Shown: positions 42,309 through 51,862, numbered from the stretch's first letter. The stretch is 64,000 nucleotides of DNA from Pedobacter sp. BMA (GCF_001027745.1 NZ_LECU01000006.1:124001-188000); one strand, 5' to 3'. A program made the numbers and translations. Notes: generated from the letters alone by a model not told the origin.

Positions 42309-43892
42309 CTATTTAATTTTTGTTAGGTACACATCATCGATAAGGCAGACTGAATTGGGTAAGCCATCGGCATAGAAACCTATTTGTGCTGATCCTTTTT
42401 GTATTTCGATATTAGCTAGTTTGATTTCTTTCCAATCGTTATTTGTTGTAATTATGGGTTGTTCAATTTTATTGTTATTGCTCGAAGCAAATATTTTGAG
42501 CTGATTGAAGGGGCCTATCGTTTTTGCTTTAAATGTTAATTGGTAAATTCCATCGGTTAGAACAACGGCTGGAGCAGAATGAATGGTTTGGCTTACTGTG
42601 CGTATGAAAGCTACGCTGTCGGTTATAAGCATGCTTTTTTCACCAGTGACAAATTTACGGTCGGCCTCTGTATTCAGGTAGTTTAGAAAAGAGGTATTCG
42701 GATCGAACGGACTTATTTTGTTTCCCTTGGTTATTACGGTGTTCCAGCCGGTAAGTTGTTCCTGAACAGGCTTTACGCTACTCGGAATACGGTTTCTATC
42801 GGCTTCAAAACTTCCGTTTAACGCATAATTGTTAGCATCACCAACAATCCACTCTCCGGTTTTTTCGTTTAGATCCCATGAACTTAGTGAATTGAAATAT
42901 GGCTCTGCTCCGGAGAAAGATAAGGGAGTCCATTGGTTGTAGCCCAACCCGTTCCCTGCAAAGTTAGCCCATCGATCGCCGCAGAAAATAATGGTTTCCT
43001 GCTTGGTTCCTTTAACGGATACGAAGAAACCTGTTTGTGTAACATGTGCAAAATCGTTTTCGCAGCCCTGCATGATCTTCATGCTATTGTGGGGTTTATA
43101 GGGGCCACGAATATTGTCTGCTACAAGAAAGTAAGCATAAGATGAATCCCATCCATAAATGTTTGATGCACACATGTAATATTTCCCATTGTATTTGAAC
43201 ATGCAATTCCCTTCCCGGCTTTCTCCTTTGAAAACTTCTGTGCAATCCAGTATGGTTACTTTATTTTCCTTAACACCGATTTCAGAAATATAGATCTTGT
43301 TCCGACCCCGGCCGTATGAATAAATGAGGTAGGATTTTCCGCTTCCTTCATCCGTAAAAACGGTTTGATCTCCGGTGTTTGAGGTGCCAATGAATGGCGT
43401 CATATCAATTTCCTGATGGATTGTAAAATTTCCCGTTGGAGAGCTGGAAACTGTAATAAGGAGCTTTTTGCCATGCTGAACAAACATTGCATATTGTTTA
43501 AGCGATTTTATGAAAACGACACCCAAACGGCCAACCCATGTTTTACCTCCATAACTATTAAGGTATTCCTTTGTGAGTACATCTTTCTCTCTGGACCAGT
43601 TTATTAGGTCTGTAGAGCTGTAACAGGTAACTGATTCAAATGTTGCATTATGGTGTGTAATTGCAGGATTTTGGCGGTACAAGTCTGCTTCAGCATAATG
43701 AACCCCGTACCAGTAATACTTTTGTTGGTTAGAAATGGGATCAGTAAATTTAAATATCCCACCTCCCTGGCTATATATTGGCTGCTGATCTTTAGTATAC
43801 CAGAAGACATCATTTTTAATGTTAGAAAATTGTGCCTGTAGGGATAAAGATAGCAAAGTGAATATCGCTATACTTAAACCAATTGTTTTCAT
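42309..43892 (-). CDS. GH43-like glycoside hydrolase with C-terminal carbohydrate-binding domain
   Basis: This protein of about 527 residues has a signal peptide (MKTIGLSIAIFTLLSLSLQAQ), a five-bladed beta-propeller catalytic region (about 30-340) and a beta-sandwich C-terminus (about 360-525) that looks like a CBM. Segments such as YYWYGVHY, YSSTDLINW and GDQTVFTDEGSGKSYLIYS resemble galactan-active GH43 enzymes. Hydrolysis of plant or other polysaccharide side chains is likely. No SusC/D partner lies nearby, so it is not part of a PUL here. The ATG at 43910 is an alternative start. Confidence 0.82.
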   Translation of the reverse strand: MKTIGLSIAIFTLLSLSLQAQFSNIKNDVFWYTKDQQPIYSQGGGIFKFTDPISNQQKYYWYGVHYAEADLYRQNPAITHHNATFESVTCYSSTDLINWSREKDVLTKEYLNSYGGKTWVGRLGVVFIKSLKQYAMFVQHGKKLLITVSSSPTGNFTIHQEIDMTPFIGTSNTGDQTVFTDEGSGKSYLIYSYGRGRNKIYISEIGVKENKVTILDCTEVFKGESREGNCMFKYNGKYYMCASNIYGWDSSYAYFLVADNIRGPYKPHNSMKIMQGCENDFAHVTQTGFFVSVKGTKQETIIFCGDRWANFAGNGLGYNQWTPLSFSGAEPYFNSLSSWDLNEKTGEWIVGDANNYALNGSFEADRNRIPSSVKPVQEQLTGWNTVITKGNKISPFDPNTSFLNYLNTEADRKFVTGEKSMLITDSVAFIRTVSQTIHSAPAVVLTDGIYQLTFKAKTIGPFNQLKIFASSNNNKIEQPIITTNNDWKEIKLANIEIQKGSAQIGFYADGLPNSVCLIDDVYLTKIK

Positions 43893-43990
43893 TTTTAAAC
43901 TTAGAATCATTGCTTACCCGGTTAGAAAAGGTTGACGAGTAATAAATGTGCAGTTTAATGCGCAAGTAATTGTCCTGTACTGTTCTGAAT

Positions 43991-44800
43991 TTAATATAAA
44001 ATTAAATAGAGATATGCATATACCACCGGAGCGGCAAGCAATAAACCGTCAAAACGATCTAGCAATCCGCCGTGACCTGGAAGCAGTCCGCCACTGTCTT
44101 TAGTATCTAAACTGCGTTTAAGCATAGATTCAACTAAATCTCCCAGGGTTCCGAAGTTCGAAATTAAAACAGACATTCCTATCCAAACCCATACAGGGCT
44201 TTCTGTAAACCAGAAAGAGAGGCCAAATGCAACTACAGCGCTCACAAATATTCCTCCTAAAAACCCTTCCCAGCTTTTTTTTGGCGAATGACGTTCAAAT
44301 AATTTCCGCTTTCCATACTTCACCCCGAAAAGGTAGGCTCCGGTGTCATTTGCCCATAACATTAATAAAAAAGCAAGTGGGTAGTGAAAGTTATATTCGT
44401 TCCAGTTTCTTAAAAAGCCTAATGCATGAAAGAAACAGAAAGGTATTGTAACGTAAACAAAACCCACAAATGTGTAAGAGATATTGGCAAAAGGGATTTT
44501 GTTCTTTTTATAAAGCTCGGTGATAAATACAGAGAAGATGAGCGGGATACATAATAGCAGATATTTTACATCATACTGTAGGTAGTGTATGCCTGCGGCC
44601 ATGAAAAAAATAAGCGCACCAGCTACAACTCCTATATTTCGGTGTGGACGTATGCCTGAATTTTTGATCAGTTTATAAAATTCCAATAGTGACAATATGC
44701 TTAACAAGAGATAAAAAGCACTAAAAGTATAGCTACCTAAAAAGATTGATGCGAGCATCACAATGGTAAAAAAAAAGGCGGTTATCGCTCTGGTTTTCAT
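43991..44800 (-). CDS. cdsA: Phosphatidate cytidylyltransferase
   Basis: This 269-residue multi-TM enzyme makes CDP-diacylglycerol from CTP and phosphatidic acid, the branch-point precursor of phospholipids. The signature near the C-terminus (HSPKKSWEGFLGG, LGDLVESMLKRSLDTKDSG and LPGHGGLLDRFDGL) is complete, with the metal-binding Asp. It is the last gene of a CPBP-DUF2007-cdsA run on the minus strand, 41 nt after the DUF2007 stop. Confidence 0.95.
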   Translation of the reverse strand: MKTRAITAFFFTIVMLASIFLGSYTFSAFYLLLSILSLLEFYKLIKNSGIRPHRNIGVVAGALIFFMAAGIHYLQYDVKYLLLCIPLIFSVFITELYKKNKIPFANISYTFVGFVYVTIPFCFFHALGFLRNWNEYNFHYPLAFLLMLWANDTGAYLFGVKYGKRKLFERHSPKKSWEGFLGGIFVSAVVAFGLSFWFTESPVWVWIGMSVLISNFGTLGDLVESMLKRSLDTKDSGGLLPGHGGLLDRFDGLLLAAPVVYAYLYLILY

Positions 44801-44841
44801 ACTAGGAATAATGTTTATGAAGTGGTGTGAATGACTTGAAA

Positions 44842-45048
44842 TTATTCAATTTCATTTTGGACAATGTACTCAATAGCTTTATCGAAATCGACCTTGTTCA
44901 CCAGAACATTAATCTCACCAATATTGTAGGCAGAGAGTTGTTTATTTATTGTAACAGCGGGAATGCCTGCCTCTGTTAACCCTTGTTTTAATACCTCAGC
45001 TGCAAACGCATTGCTTGTAGTATATACTTTAATCCAATTTTCGCTCAC
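44842..45048 (-). CDS. DUF2007 domain small protein
   Basis: This 68-residue protein matches DUF2007 (putative signal transducing protein): a beta-alpha-beta fold with WIKVYTTSNAFAAEVLKQGL, AGIPAVTINKQ and a terminal IEYIVQNE. These ACT-like mini-domains are proposed to sense or interact, without proof. It overlaps the 3' end of the CPBP gene by 20 nt and precedes cdsA, so the three genes are likely co-transcribed. Confidence 0.9.
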   Translation of the reverse strand: MSENWIKVYTTSNAFAAEVLKQGLTEAGIPAVTINKQLSAYNIGEINVLVNKVDFDKAIEYIVQNEIE

Positions 45049-45955
45049 GTTCTGCGCTATCTTTAAAAAATTTAAACAAAGCTATGGTAATTATCGCACT
45101 AAGCAAATAGCCATACCAGGGAAAACCGATCGGTTGATCCGCTTTATCAAGTGGCATATGATGTTTTTGCATGTAAAATGCAGCACAAACGGCATAGGCA
45201 TTGTTTAAGAAGTGCGCAATAATAGCATACCAAAGATTGCTGCTAAAATAATATAAGTAGCCAAAAGCTGCTCCCAGCAGCATTCGGGGAACAAATCCGT
45301 AAAATTGAACATGTATGGCACTAAAGATGATTGCAGTGAGCCAGATAGCGGCATGTGGATTACGAAAAGCTTTATCTAACGATCTTTGAATGCCTCCCCT
45401 GAACATTAGTTCCTCTCCTATTGCTGGTAGAATGGCTATCATGATCAGATTAACCACAAAATCCAGGTTACTCCTAACTGTAATTAGCTGAATGGTTACT
45501 TTCATCGCAGCGTCTTCTTTGTCTCTCATCCATTTCTCTACACCCTTTAAAAACTCTGGTAATATCATTTTTTGATTGGCCGTAGCTACCCATTCCATAA
45601 AGGGCATACTGGCAATCATGGTACAAACTACTATGGTAAGCAACAGGAGCTGAGGTTTGCCAAAACTGTAAAATTGATTTGGTTTTTTACGTTCAGTATA
45701 CGCCAGGGCTATTGGGGGGAGAATAAACGTTCCAATCGAGCTCAGAATCTGAATGATTTTAAATCCGGTGAGATACCGCGGGTCGCCCGAAAGAAGCAGG
45801 TTCAAATTGCTTATGATGCCTGTTCCATAAATGAGAAACACAATTATTATGGCTATGAAGCTAAAGATTACTGCACCTGCAACTGCGTAAGCCAAAAGTA
45901 AAAGTAATTGTAAGAAAGGATTGATTTCCTCATCGTTAGGTGTTACAAAATTCAT
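45029..45955 (-). CDS. CPBP-family intramembrane glutamic endopeptidase
   Basis: This protein of about 308 residues has multiple TM helices and the CPBP (CAAX-protease/bacteriocin-processing) motifs: GEELMFRGGIQRSL (Glu-Glu-xxx-Arg), FSAIHVQF and AHFLNNAY. Bacterial members act in processing, immunity or lipoprotein and membrane control. The start is the ATG at 45955 (MNFVTPNDEE); a further open upstream extension is not supported. A divergent dusB promoter box lies just outside. Confidence 0.9.
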   Translation of the reverse strand: MNFVTPNDEEINPFLQLLLLLAYAVAGAVIFSFIAIIIVFLIYGTGIISNLNLLLSGDPRYLTGFKIIQILSSIGTFILPPIALAYTERKKPNQFYSFGKPQLLLLTIVVCTMIASMPFMEWVATANQKMILPEFLKGVEKWMRDKEDAAMKVTIQLITVRSNLDFVVNLIMIAILPAIGEELMFRGGIQRSLDKAFRNPHAAIWLTAIIFSAIHVQFYGFVPRMLLGAAFGYLYYFSSNLWYAIIAHFLNNAYAVCAAFYMQKHHMPLDKADQPIGFPWYGYLLSAIITIALFKFFKDSAERERKLD

Positions 45956-45961
45956 TATTTG

Positions 45962-45969
45962 TACCTTTG
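45962..45969 (+). promoter_or_regulatory. dusB -7 promoter box
   Basis: TACCTTTG lies 30 nt before the dusB start codon, between divergent genes. No good -33 element is present. Confidence 0.5.
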
Positions 45970-45999
45970 TATGTTTTATAAATAGTTGAAGATAGATAA

Positions 46000-47007
46000 A
46001 TGTCTGTAAAGATAGGAAATATAGATTTAGGTGAGTTCCCTTTATTGCTTGCACCGATGGAAGATGTAAGCGATCCACCCTTCCGGTATGTTTGTAAGCA
46101 AAACGGAGCAGATTTGATGTACACAGAGTTTATTTCATCAGAAGGATTGATTCGAGATGCGGCAAAAAGTATACAAAAACTGGATATATTTGAATATGAG
46201 CGGCCAATAGGGATTCAGATTTTTGGGGGTGACATTGAGCATATGCGCGAAGCGTCTGAAATTGCTTCTGCAGCAGGGCCAGACCTGGTAGATATTAACT
46301 ATGGATGCCCGGTTAAGAATGTAGTGTGTAAAGGCGCGGGATCGAGTTTGCTTCGCGATATCGATAAAATGGTGAAGATGACAGAAGCGGTTGTTAAAGC
46401 ATCGCATTTGCCGGTTACAGTAAAAACGCGATTAGGTTGGGATGATGATAGCAAAAATGTGTATGAGGTTGCCGAAAGGCTTCAGGATGTAGGTATCCAG
46501 GCGTTAACCATACATGGCCGCACCAGGGCGCAGTTATACAAAGGTGAAGCCGATTGGACACTAATCAGAGAAATCAAGCGTAATCCGCGAATCAAGATTC
46601 CTATTTTTGGAAATGGAGATGTAGATAGTCCGGAAAAGGCTGCAAACTGGCGGATGGAATATGAAGTGGACGGGATTATGATTGGACGTGCGGCCATAGG
46701 ATATCCATGGATTTTCCGTGAAGTAAAACACTTTTTTGAAACCGGCAAGCATTTAGCAGGTCCTACTATAGCGGAGCGAATCGAAGTATGCCGGACCCAT
46801 TTGGATAAATCATTAGATTGGAAAGGTCCTAAAACGGGCATATTTGAAATGCGGCGACATTACGCAAACTATTTTAAGGGGTTACCCGATTTTAAGCCTT
46901 ACCGAATGCGATTGGTTGCCGAGCAGGATGTAAATAATATATATAGTATTTTGGAAGAGGTGGCAGAGAAGTTTGGCAATTATGATGCTACAGCTGTAAT
47001 GGCTTGA
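46000..47007 (+). CDS. dusB: tRNA-dihydrouridine synthase B
   Basis: This 335-residue FMN enzyme reduces uridines to dihydrouridine in the tRNA D-loop. The LLLAPMEDVSDPPFR start (FMN site), DINYGCPVKNVVCKGAGSSLL with catalytic Cys, TVKTRLGWD, LTIHGRTRAQLYKG and GNGDV and GIMIGRAAIGYPWIF (phosphate binding) are complete. It is monocistronic, with apaG 35 nt downstream on the same strand, and promoter and start are well separated. Confidence 0.96.
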   Translation: MSVKIGNIDLGEFPLLLAPMEDVSDPPFRYVCKQNGADLMYTEFISSEGLIRDAAKSIQKLDIFEYERPIGIQIFGGDIEHMREASEIASAAGPDLVDINYGCPVKNVVCKGAGSSLLRDIDKMVKMTEAVVKASHLPVTVKTRLGWDDDSKNVYEVAERLQDVGIQALTIHGRTRAQLYKGEADWTLIREIKRNPRIKIPIFGNGDVDSPEKAANWRMEYEVDGIMIGRAAIGYPWIFREVKHFFETGKHLAGPTIAERIEVCRTHLDKSLDWKGPKTGIFEMRRHYANYFKGLPDFKPYRMRLVAEQDVNNIYSILEEVAEKFGNYDATAVMA

Positions 47008-47042
47008 TTTTTGAAAAGTTTTTATTACATTAGTACACAATC

Positions 47043-47429
47043 ATGGTAACAGCTATTACAGACGGAGTCAAGGTTTCTGTAGAAACTATTTATCAGCCGG
47101 AATATTCTAATCCGGCGAATGAACATTATATGTTTGCCTATCGTGTTGAGATATCCAATCTTTCGGATTTCGCAGTACAGCTTATGCGCCGTCAATGGTT
47201 TATTTATGATTCGAACAGCAGCCACAGAGAGGTTGAAGGTGAAGGTGTAGTGGGCGTTCAGCCCGTGATAGAGCCAGGGGAAACTCATGTCTACGTTTCA
47301 GGATGCAATTTAAAGACAGATATGGGCAGTATGCAGGGTACTTACCTGATGAAACGATTAATGGATGAATCAGAATTTGATGTTGATATTCCGGAGTTTC
47401 AACTGATTGCCCCTTACAGATTGAATTAG
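47043..47429 (+). CDS. apaG: ApaG domain protein
   Basis: This 128-residue ApaG protein (fibronectin-III-like fold) has SNPANEHYMFAYRVEISNLSD, RRQWFIYDSNSSHREVEGEGVVGVQPVIEPG and the GSMQGTY motif. In Proteobacteria it is linked to Co/Mg homeostasis; biochemical function is open. It overlaps the convergent DUF3820 gene by 4 nt at its stop. Confidence 0.95.
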   Translation: MVTAITDGVKVSVETIYQPEYSNPANEHYMFAYRVEISNLSDFAVQLMRRQWFIYDSNSSHREVEGEGVVGVQPVIEPGETHVYVSGCNLKTDMGSMQGTYLMKRLMDESEFDVDIPEFQLIAPYRLN

Positions 47430-47638
47430 TGGCTTTTAAGTGGTGTAAGTAAATATTCGAGGCCATTGACTCTGATTTCGAACATCGTTGCCATAAGCTC
47501 ACCCAACTTGCCTTTAGGAAATCCTTTATCTTTATACCATAGCAAGTAGCTTTCAGGAATATTGCAAATCAGATAGCCTTTGTATTTACCGTATGGCATT
47601 TTCATCTTTACTAAATCTAGTAACAAGGTTGGATCCAT
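47426..47638 (-). CDS. DUF3820 family protein
   Basis: This 70-residue protein has the DUF3820 core MKMPYGKYKGYLICNIPESYLLWYK and a later FPKGKLGELM. Relatives are sometimes fused to nucleases or exonuclease-like proteins, but the free-standing form has no known function. It follows mfd on the same strand (24 nt after its stop) and may be read from the same message. Confidence 0.9.
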   Translation of the reverse strand: MDPTLLLDLVKMKMPYGKYKGYLICNIPESYLLWYKDKGFPKGKLGELMATMFEIRVNGLEYLLTPLKSH

Positions 47639-47662
47639 CAGGAGTTAAAATTTATGTTATAG

Positions 47663-50600
47663 CTAATCAATAAGGCCTAGCGTTTCAATTGCTTCATCAA
47701 CATTACTGATATTGTCAAAGGCAATTCGCAAGGTATTTTTAACTTCCTTCAAATTACACATTCGGGGATGATTTTGTGCGAAGGTAAGAATTTTAGTAAA
47801 CGTAGCGGAATCAAAATAAGCTGATTGCTTATCGCTAAGAAAATACCCTCTTAAACTGTTTTTCTTGAAGCTGATTTTCTCGAAACCCAGTTTCTTACCC
47901 AACCACTGTAATCGAACAACACTTAACATAGTTTTTACTTGTGGCGGCACCGGTCCGAACCGATCTGCCAGATGTTTTTCAAATACTGCCAAGTCCGTTT
48001 CGCTATCGAGCTTTGAGAGTTCGGTGTACAGATTGTAACGTTCAGTAATATTGGTAATATAGGCATCCGGAATATACAGCTCCAGATCGGTATCTACCTG
48101 GGTGAAACCAACAAACGGACGTGTAGGTTCATTTTCGAACAGACCTTTGAATTCGGCTTCTTTTAGTTCCTGAATGGCCTCATCCAAAATTTTATGGTAC
48201 ATTTCAAAGCCTATTTCGGCAATAAAACCACTTTGTTCAGCACCCAGGAGGTTACCGCTTCCGCGAATATCAAGATCGCGCATGGCTACATTAAAGCCAC
48301 TCCCTAAATCCGAAAACTCTTCTATGGCACTAAGGCGTTTTCTGGCCTCAGAAGTTAGTGTGGATAACGGGGGCGACAAGAGATAACAAAATGCCTTTTT
48401 GTTACTTCTGCCAACCCTTCCCCGCATTTGATGCAGGTCGCTTAACCCAAACATATGCGCGTGGTTAATGATAATTGTATTGGCGTTTGGAATGTCCAGG
48501 CCCGCCTCAATAATTGTTGTGGCTACAAGCACATCTTTTTCACCATTGATGAAATCAAGCATTACATCTTCCAGTGCATCTCCGTCCAGCTGTCCATGGG
48601 CAATCCCAATACGGGCTTTGGGAACCAGTTTCTGTATGAGGCCGCCGAGTTGTGGTAAGTCATTCACGCGATTGTGAATGAAGAATACCTGTCCTCCCCG
48701 ATCCAGTTCAAACTGAACCGCTTCCTGAATCAACTTATCGTTAAAAACATGTAATTCTGTACTAACAGGCTGACGATTGGGTGGTGGGGTGCTAATGATA
48801 GATAAGTCTCTTGCGCCCATTAAAGAAAAATGTAGCGTTCGTGGTATAGGGGTAGCCGTTAAGGTTAAGGTATCAACATTTACGCGCAGTGCTTTCAGTT
48901 TTTCTTTTGCTGTAACGCCAAATTTCTGCTCTTCATCAATAATCATAATGCCCAGATCTTTGAATTTTACATCTTTGCTTAACAAGCGGTGAGTTCCAAT
49001 CAAAACATCCACCTTTCCTGCTGCGGCTTCGGCAAGCGTATCTTTAATCTGTTTACTGGTTTTAAACCGGTTGATGTAATCGACGGTTACGGGGAAATCT
49101 TTTAAGCGTGCAGAGAAAGTTTTAAAGTGCTGCAAAGCAAGAATGGTTGTAGGTACAAGAATTGCAGCCTGTTTACCTTCGGCTACCGCCTTAAATGCTG
49201 CACGTACAGCTATTTCAGTCTTACCAAAACCCACATCACCACAAACCAAACGATCCATCGGGTGTGGTGATTCCATATCCTTTTTAACATCCTGGGTGGC
49301 CTTTAACTGATCGGGGGTATCCTCATAAATAAAGGATGCTTCCAATTCTGTCTGCAAATAGCCATCGGGAGAAAAAGCGGTACCAGCCTGGGTTTTGCGT
49401 AACGCATAAAGCTTTATCAAATCTCTGGCAATGTCTTTAACTTTTTTTTTTGTTGTTTTTTTTAGTTTATCCCATGCATCGGTACCTAGCTTATTCATTT
49501 TGGGTATTCCGCTATCCTTGCCGCTATATTTTGCGATGCGGTTTAATGAGTTGATATTGACATACAAAAGGTCATTATCTGCATAAATGAGGCGGATCAT
49601 TTCCTGAGTTTTTCCATTTACCTCTACCTTTTCCAAGCCTGCATATTTACCTATTCCATGATCGATATGTGTAACATAATCTCCGGATTTCAATTCACGA
49701 AGATCTTTCAATGTAATGGCCTGACTTTTCTGATAACCCTTCTTTAGTTTGTATTTGTAATATCGGTCGAATATCTGGTGATCGGTGTAAAATGCAGTCT
49801 GAATTTGTGGGTCTATAAAACCCTCTCTAAGCATGCTATTAATCGGGGTAAACTTAGCGGTTTTATCAATGTCCTCCAGAATGGCATATAGGCGCTCAAT
49901 CTGTTTTGGCGAGTCGGTAAAAATGAAATTAACAATTCCTTCTTTCTCATTTTCTTTTAGGTTATGAATGAGAAGGTTAAAGTCTTTATTAAAGGATGGT
50001 TGTGGTTTTGTATCGAATTCGAAGCGTTCTTCGGTTTTATAGAAAAACTGTTTTCCAAATTCTACCAGGGGAAAGTCATGTAAATGATCGCCCAATAGCT
50101 TTTCATCAGTGAAAGCAAACTTTGGGTCGATCCAGTCCGGATTTTGACTTTTATCTTTGGCAGATAAGGCCTTCCAGAGTTCAACAGCTTTTTTGTAGCC
50201 GGATTTGACAATGTCTAGCGTGAATTCTACATCTTTAAACCAGAGTTGTGTATCCGGATCTATATAATCGAGAATACTGATGTTGCTTTCAGTTAAGAAT
50301 TTAGCCTGAACATTTGGTACGATAGTTAGGGACTTAACGTCGCCAACCGAAAGCTGACTCTCTATTTCGAAATTGCGGATACTTTCTACTTCGTCGCCGA
50401 AGAACTCAATCCTGTATGGCAAATCGGAGGAGAAAGAAAAGATATCAACAATACCCCCCCGGATAGAAAATTGTCCGGGTTCATAAACAAAGTCTCGTCT
50501 ATCAAAATCGTAGTCAATTAAAAATTCGTTTATGAAATCGATTCCTAATTTCGCTCCAATGCTTATCTCAAGGGTGTTTTTTTCGAGGGCCGAGCGATCG

Positions 50601-51001
50601 ATAACCTTTTCTGCAATAGCCTCCGGATAAGAAACAACAATTTTTCCGTATTCCGAGTCATGGTTAAGTTCATTTAAAACTTCTGCACGCGCGAGCACAT
50701 TAGCTGTATCAACCTGTGTAAAGTCAAAAGATTTCCGATATGATGAAGGGAATAGCAGCACTTGCTTGTCTAAAATGCTTTCCAAATCTGACTGAAAATA
50801 TGCGGCCTCTTCCCGGTCAGGAAGTACAAACAGCATAGGTTTATGTAGCAAAAAGTAAGAGGAAAGTGCAATAATGGCATCGGCCGAACCTACCAAACCC
50901 TTCAATTGTATCTTCGGGTTTTTAGAGGCATTCAACGCTTTGGTAAACTGTGTTACCCTATCGTTGCTTTTATATCTGTTTAGTAAATCACGAATATTCA
51001 A
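47663..51001 (-). CDS. mfd: Transcription-repair coupling factor
   Basis: This 1112-residue translocase removes stalled RNA polymerase and recruits UvrA. An N-terminal UvrB-like region (about 1-320) is followed by a CarD-like RNAP-interaction domain (YVTHIDHGIGKYAGLEKV near 445). The SF2 helicase has GDVGFGKTEIA Walker A, IMIIDEEQKFGV and a TRG-like region (MRGVGRSNKKAFCYLL area), and a C-terminal D7 domain completes it. The start is TTG at 51001, since the next Met is about 55 residues in. A TATTTTTG -7 box (51006-51013, minus) lies only 4 nt away, which makes the message nearly leaderless. Confidence 0.95.
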   Translation of the reverse strand: MNIRDLLNRYKSNDRVTQFTKALNASKNPKIQLKGLVGSADAIIALSSYFLLHKPMLFVLPDREEAAYFQSDLESILDKQVLLFPSSYRKSFDFTQVDTANVLARAEVLNELNHDSEYGKIVVSYPEAIAEKVIDRSALEKNTLEISIGAKLGIDFINEFLIDYDFDRRDFVYEPGQFSIRGGIVDIFSFSSDLPYRIEFFGDEVESIRNFEIESQLSVGDVKSLTIVPNVQAKFLTESNISILDYIDPDTQLWFKDVEFTLDIVKSGYKKAVELWKALSAKDKSQNPDWIDPKFAFTDEKLLGDHLHDFPLVEFGKQFFYKTEERFEFDTKPQPSFNKDFNLLIHNLKENEKEGIVNFIFTDSPKQIERLYAILEDIDKTAKFTPINSMLREGFIDPQIQTAFYTDHQIFDRYYKYKLKKGYQKSQAITLKDLRELKSGDYVTHIDHGIGKYAGLEKVEVNGKTQEMIRLIYADNDLLYVNINSLNRIAKYSGKDSGIPKMNKLGTDAWDKLKKTTKKKVKDIARDLIKLYALRKTQAGTAFSPDGYLQTELEASFIYEDTPDQLKATQDVKKDMESPHPMDRLVCGDVGFGKTEIAVRAAFKAVAEGKQAAILVPTTILALQHFKTFSARLKDFPVTVDYINRFKTSKQIKDTLAEAAAGKVDVLIGTHRLLSKDVKFKDLGIMIIDEEQKFGVTAKEKLKALRVNVDTLTLTATPIPRTLHFSLMGARDLSIISTPPPNRQPVSTELHVFNDKLIQEAVQFELDRGGQVFFIHNRVNDLPQLGGLIQKLVPKARIGIAHGQLDGDALEDVMLDFINGEKDVLVATTIIEAGLDIPNANTIIINHAHMFGLSDLHQMRGRVGRSNKKAFCYLLSPPLSTLTSEARKRLSAIEEFSDLGSGFNVAMRDLDIRGSGNLLGAEQSGFIAEIGFEMYHKILDEAIQELKEAEFKGLFENEPTRPFVGFTQVDTDLELYIPDAYITNITERYNLYTELSKLDSETDLAVFEKHLADRFGPVPPQVKTMLSVVRLQWLGKKLGFEKISFKKNSLRGYFLSDKQSAYFDSATFTKILTFAQNHPRMCNLKEVKNTLRIAFDNISNVDEAIETLGLID

Positions 51002-51182
51002 GGCACAAAAATAAGCTTATCTTTAATATTAACCTGTAATTTTATTAAAGGTTTTTAGTTTGTGTTTTGATTCTTCGGTTGCCAGTCCGAATTCGTCGTA
51101 TTATATTTACAGTTCGTCGAATAAACATATGTTCCTGTAACAAAGGAAAGTTGAAACCTTCTAAAAGATATAAATTGAAAAG

Positions 51183-51482
51183 ATGAATTACATTAAATAC
51201 TTCCCAATGGAACTGGTGTTCTGGGTGACGGCTTTAGTGTTATTGGCTACAAGTAATGGCCATGAGCATCATTTTACACTTTGTCCTCTTGCTAACTTAG
51301 GTTACGGGGGCTGGTGTCCGGGATGTGGATTGGGCAGGTCAATCAGTCATATTTTTCATGGCCAATTTAATGAGAGCTTTTCTGAACATTGGTTTGGCTT
51401 GCCGGCAATTTTAATTATAGTTTATAGAATTTACAGCTTAATAGAACAACAAAGAACACATAAAAATTTAACAATAAAATAA
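51183..51482 (+). CDS. DUF2752 membrane protein
   Basis: This 99-residue protein has two TM segments (about 9-22 and 67-83) flanking FTLCPLANLGYGGWCPGCGLGRSISHIFHG. Its CxGCG motif and cysteines are typical of DUF2752. Function is unknown; metal or redox roles are guesses. It lies 8 nt upstream of the TM2 gene, so the two are operonic. Confidence 0.9.
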   Translation: MNYIKYFPMELVFWVTALVLLATSNGHEHHFTLCPLANLGYGGWCPGCGLGRSISHIFHGQFNESFSEHWFGLPAILIIVYRIYSLIEQQRTHKNLTIK

Positions 51483-51490
51483 ACAGCAAC

Positions 51491-51862
51491 ATGGATATCT
51501 TTCAATCGCCCTTAATGTCGTTACCAGGAATAACGCCTGAGGAATATGCATACTTACAACAAGCCACAACAGGTTTAAATGAACAACAATTACGCAATTT
51601 TTTAATGATTTATGGTAGTAGAAGAAAGCAGCCATCAGAAATCCTTTTGTTATCCTTAATCGGATTTCTGGGCTTCGCCGGGATTCACAGGTTTGTTATC
51701 GGACAAATTGGAATGGGTATTTTATACTTTTTTACAGGTGGCTTATGTATGATCGGGACGATTGTGGATGTAATTAACCATAAAAGCCTGACCTTTGAAT
51801 ATAATCAGAAAGCTGTATTTGAAAGCTTACAAATGGTAAGAATGGGTGGAGGATTTCAATAA
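51491..51862 (+). CDS. TM2 domain protein
   Basis: This 123-residue protein has a polar N-terminal helix region and a C-terminal TM2 domain (about 55-105: FLGFAGIHRFVIGQIGMGILYFFTGGLCMIGTIVDVI, shown in parts) with two TM segments joined by a short turn. The Arg in GIHRF replaces the DRF-like turn. Function is unknown. It is operonic with DUF2752. Confidence 0.92.
   Translation: MDIFQSPLMSLPGITPEEYAYLQQATTGLNEQQLRNFLMIYGSRRKQPSEILLLSLIGFLGFAGIHRFVIGQIGMGILYFFTGGLCMIGTIVDVINHKSLTFEYNQKAVFESLQMVRMGGGFQ

Noticed and set aside
45029..46078. Longer CPBP reading frame starting at 46078
   Set aside because: The extra N-terminus would cross the dusB promoter and start, and it adds no recognisable signal. 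The ATG at 45955 fits the family.
48359..48370. Good DnaA-box match (TTATCCACA) near this position
   Set aside because: It is a single box inside the mfd coding sequence, with no cluster or AT-rich element around it.
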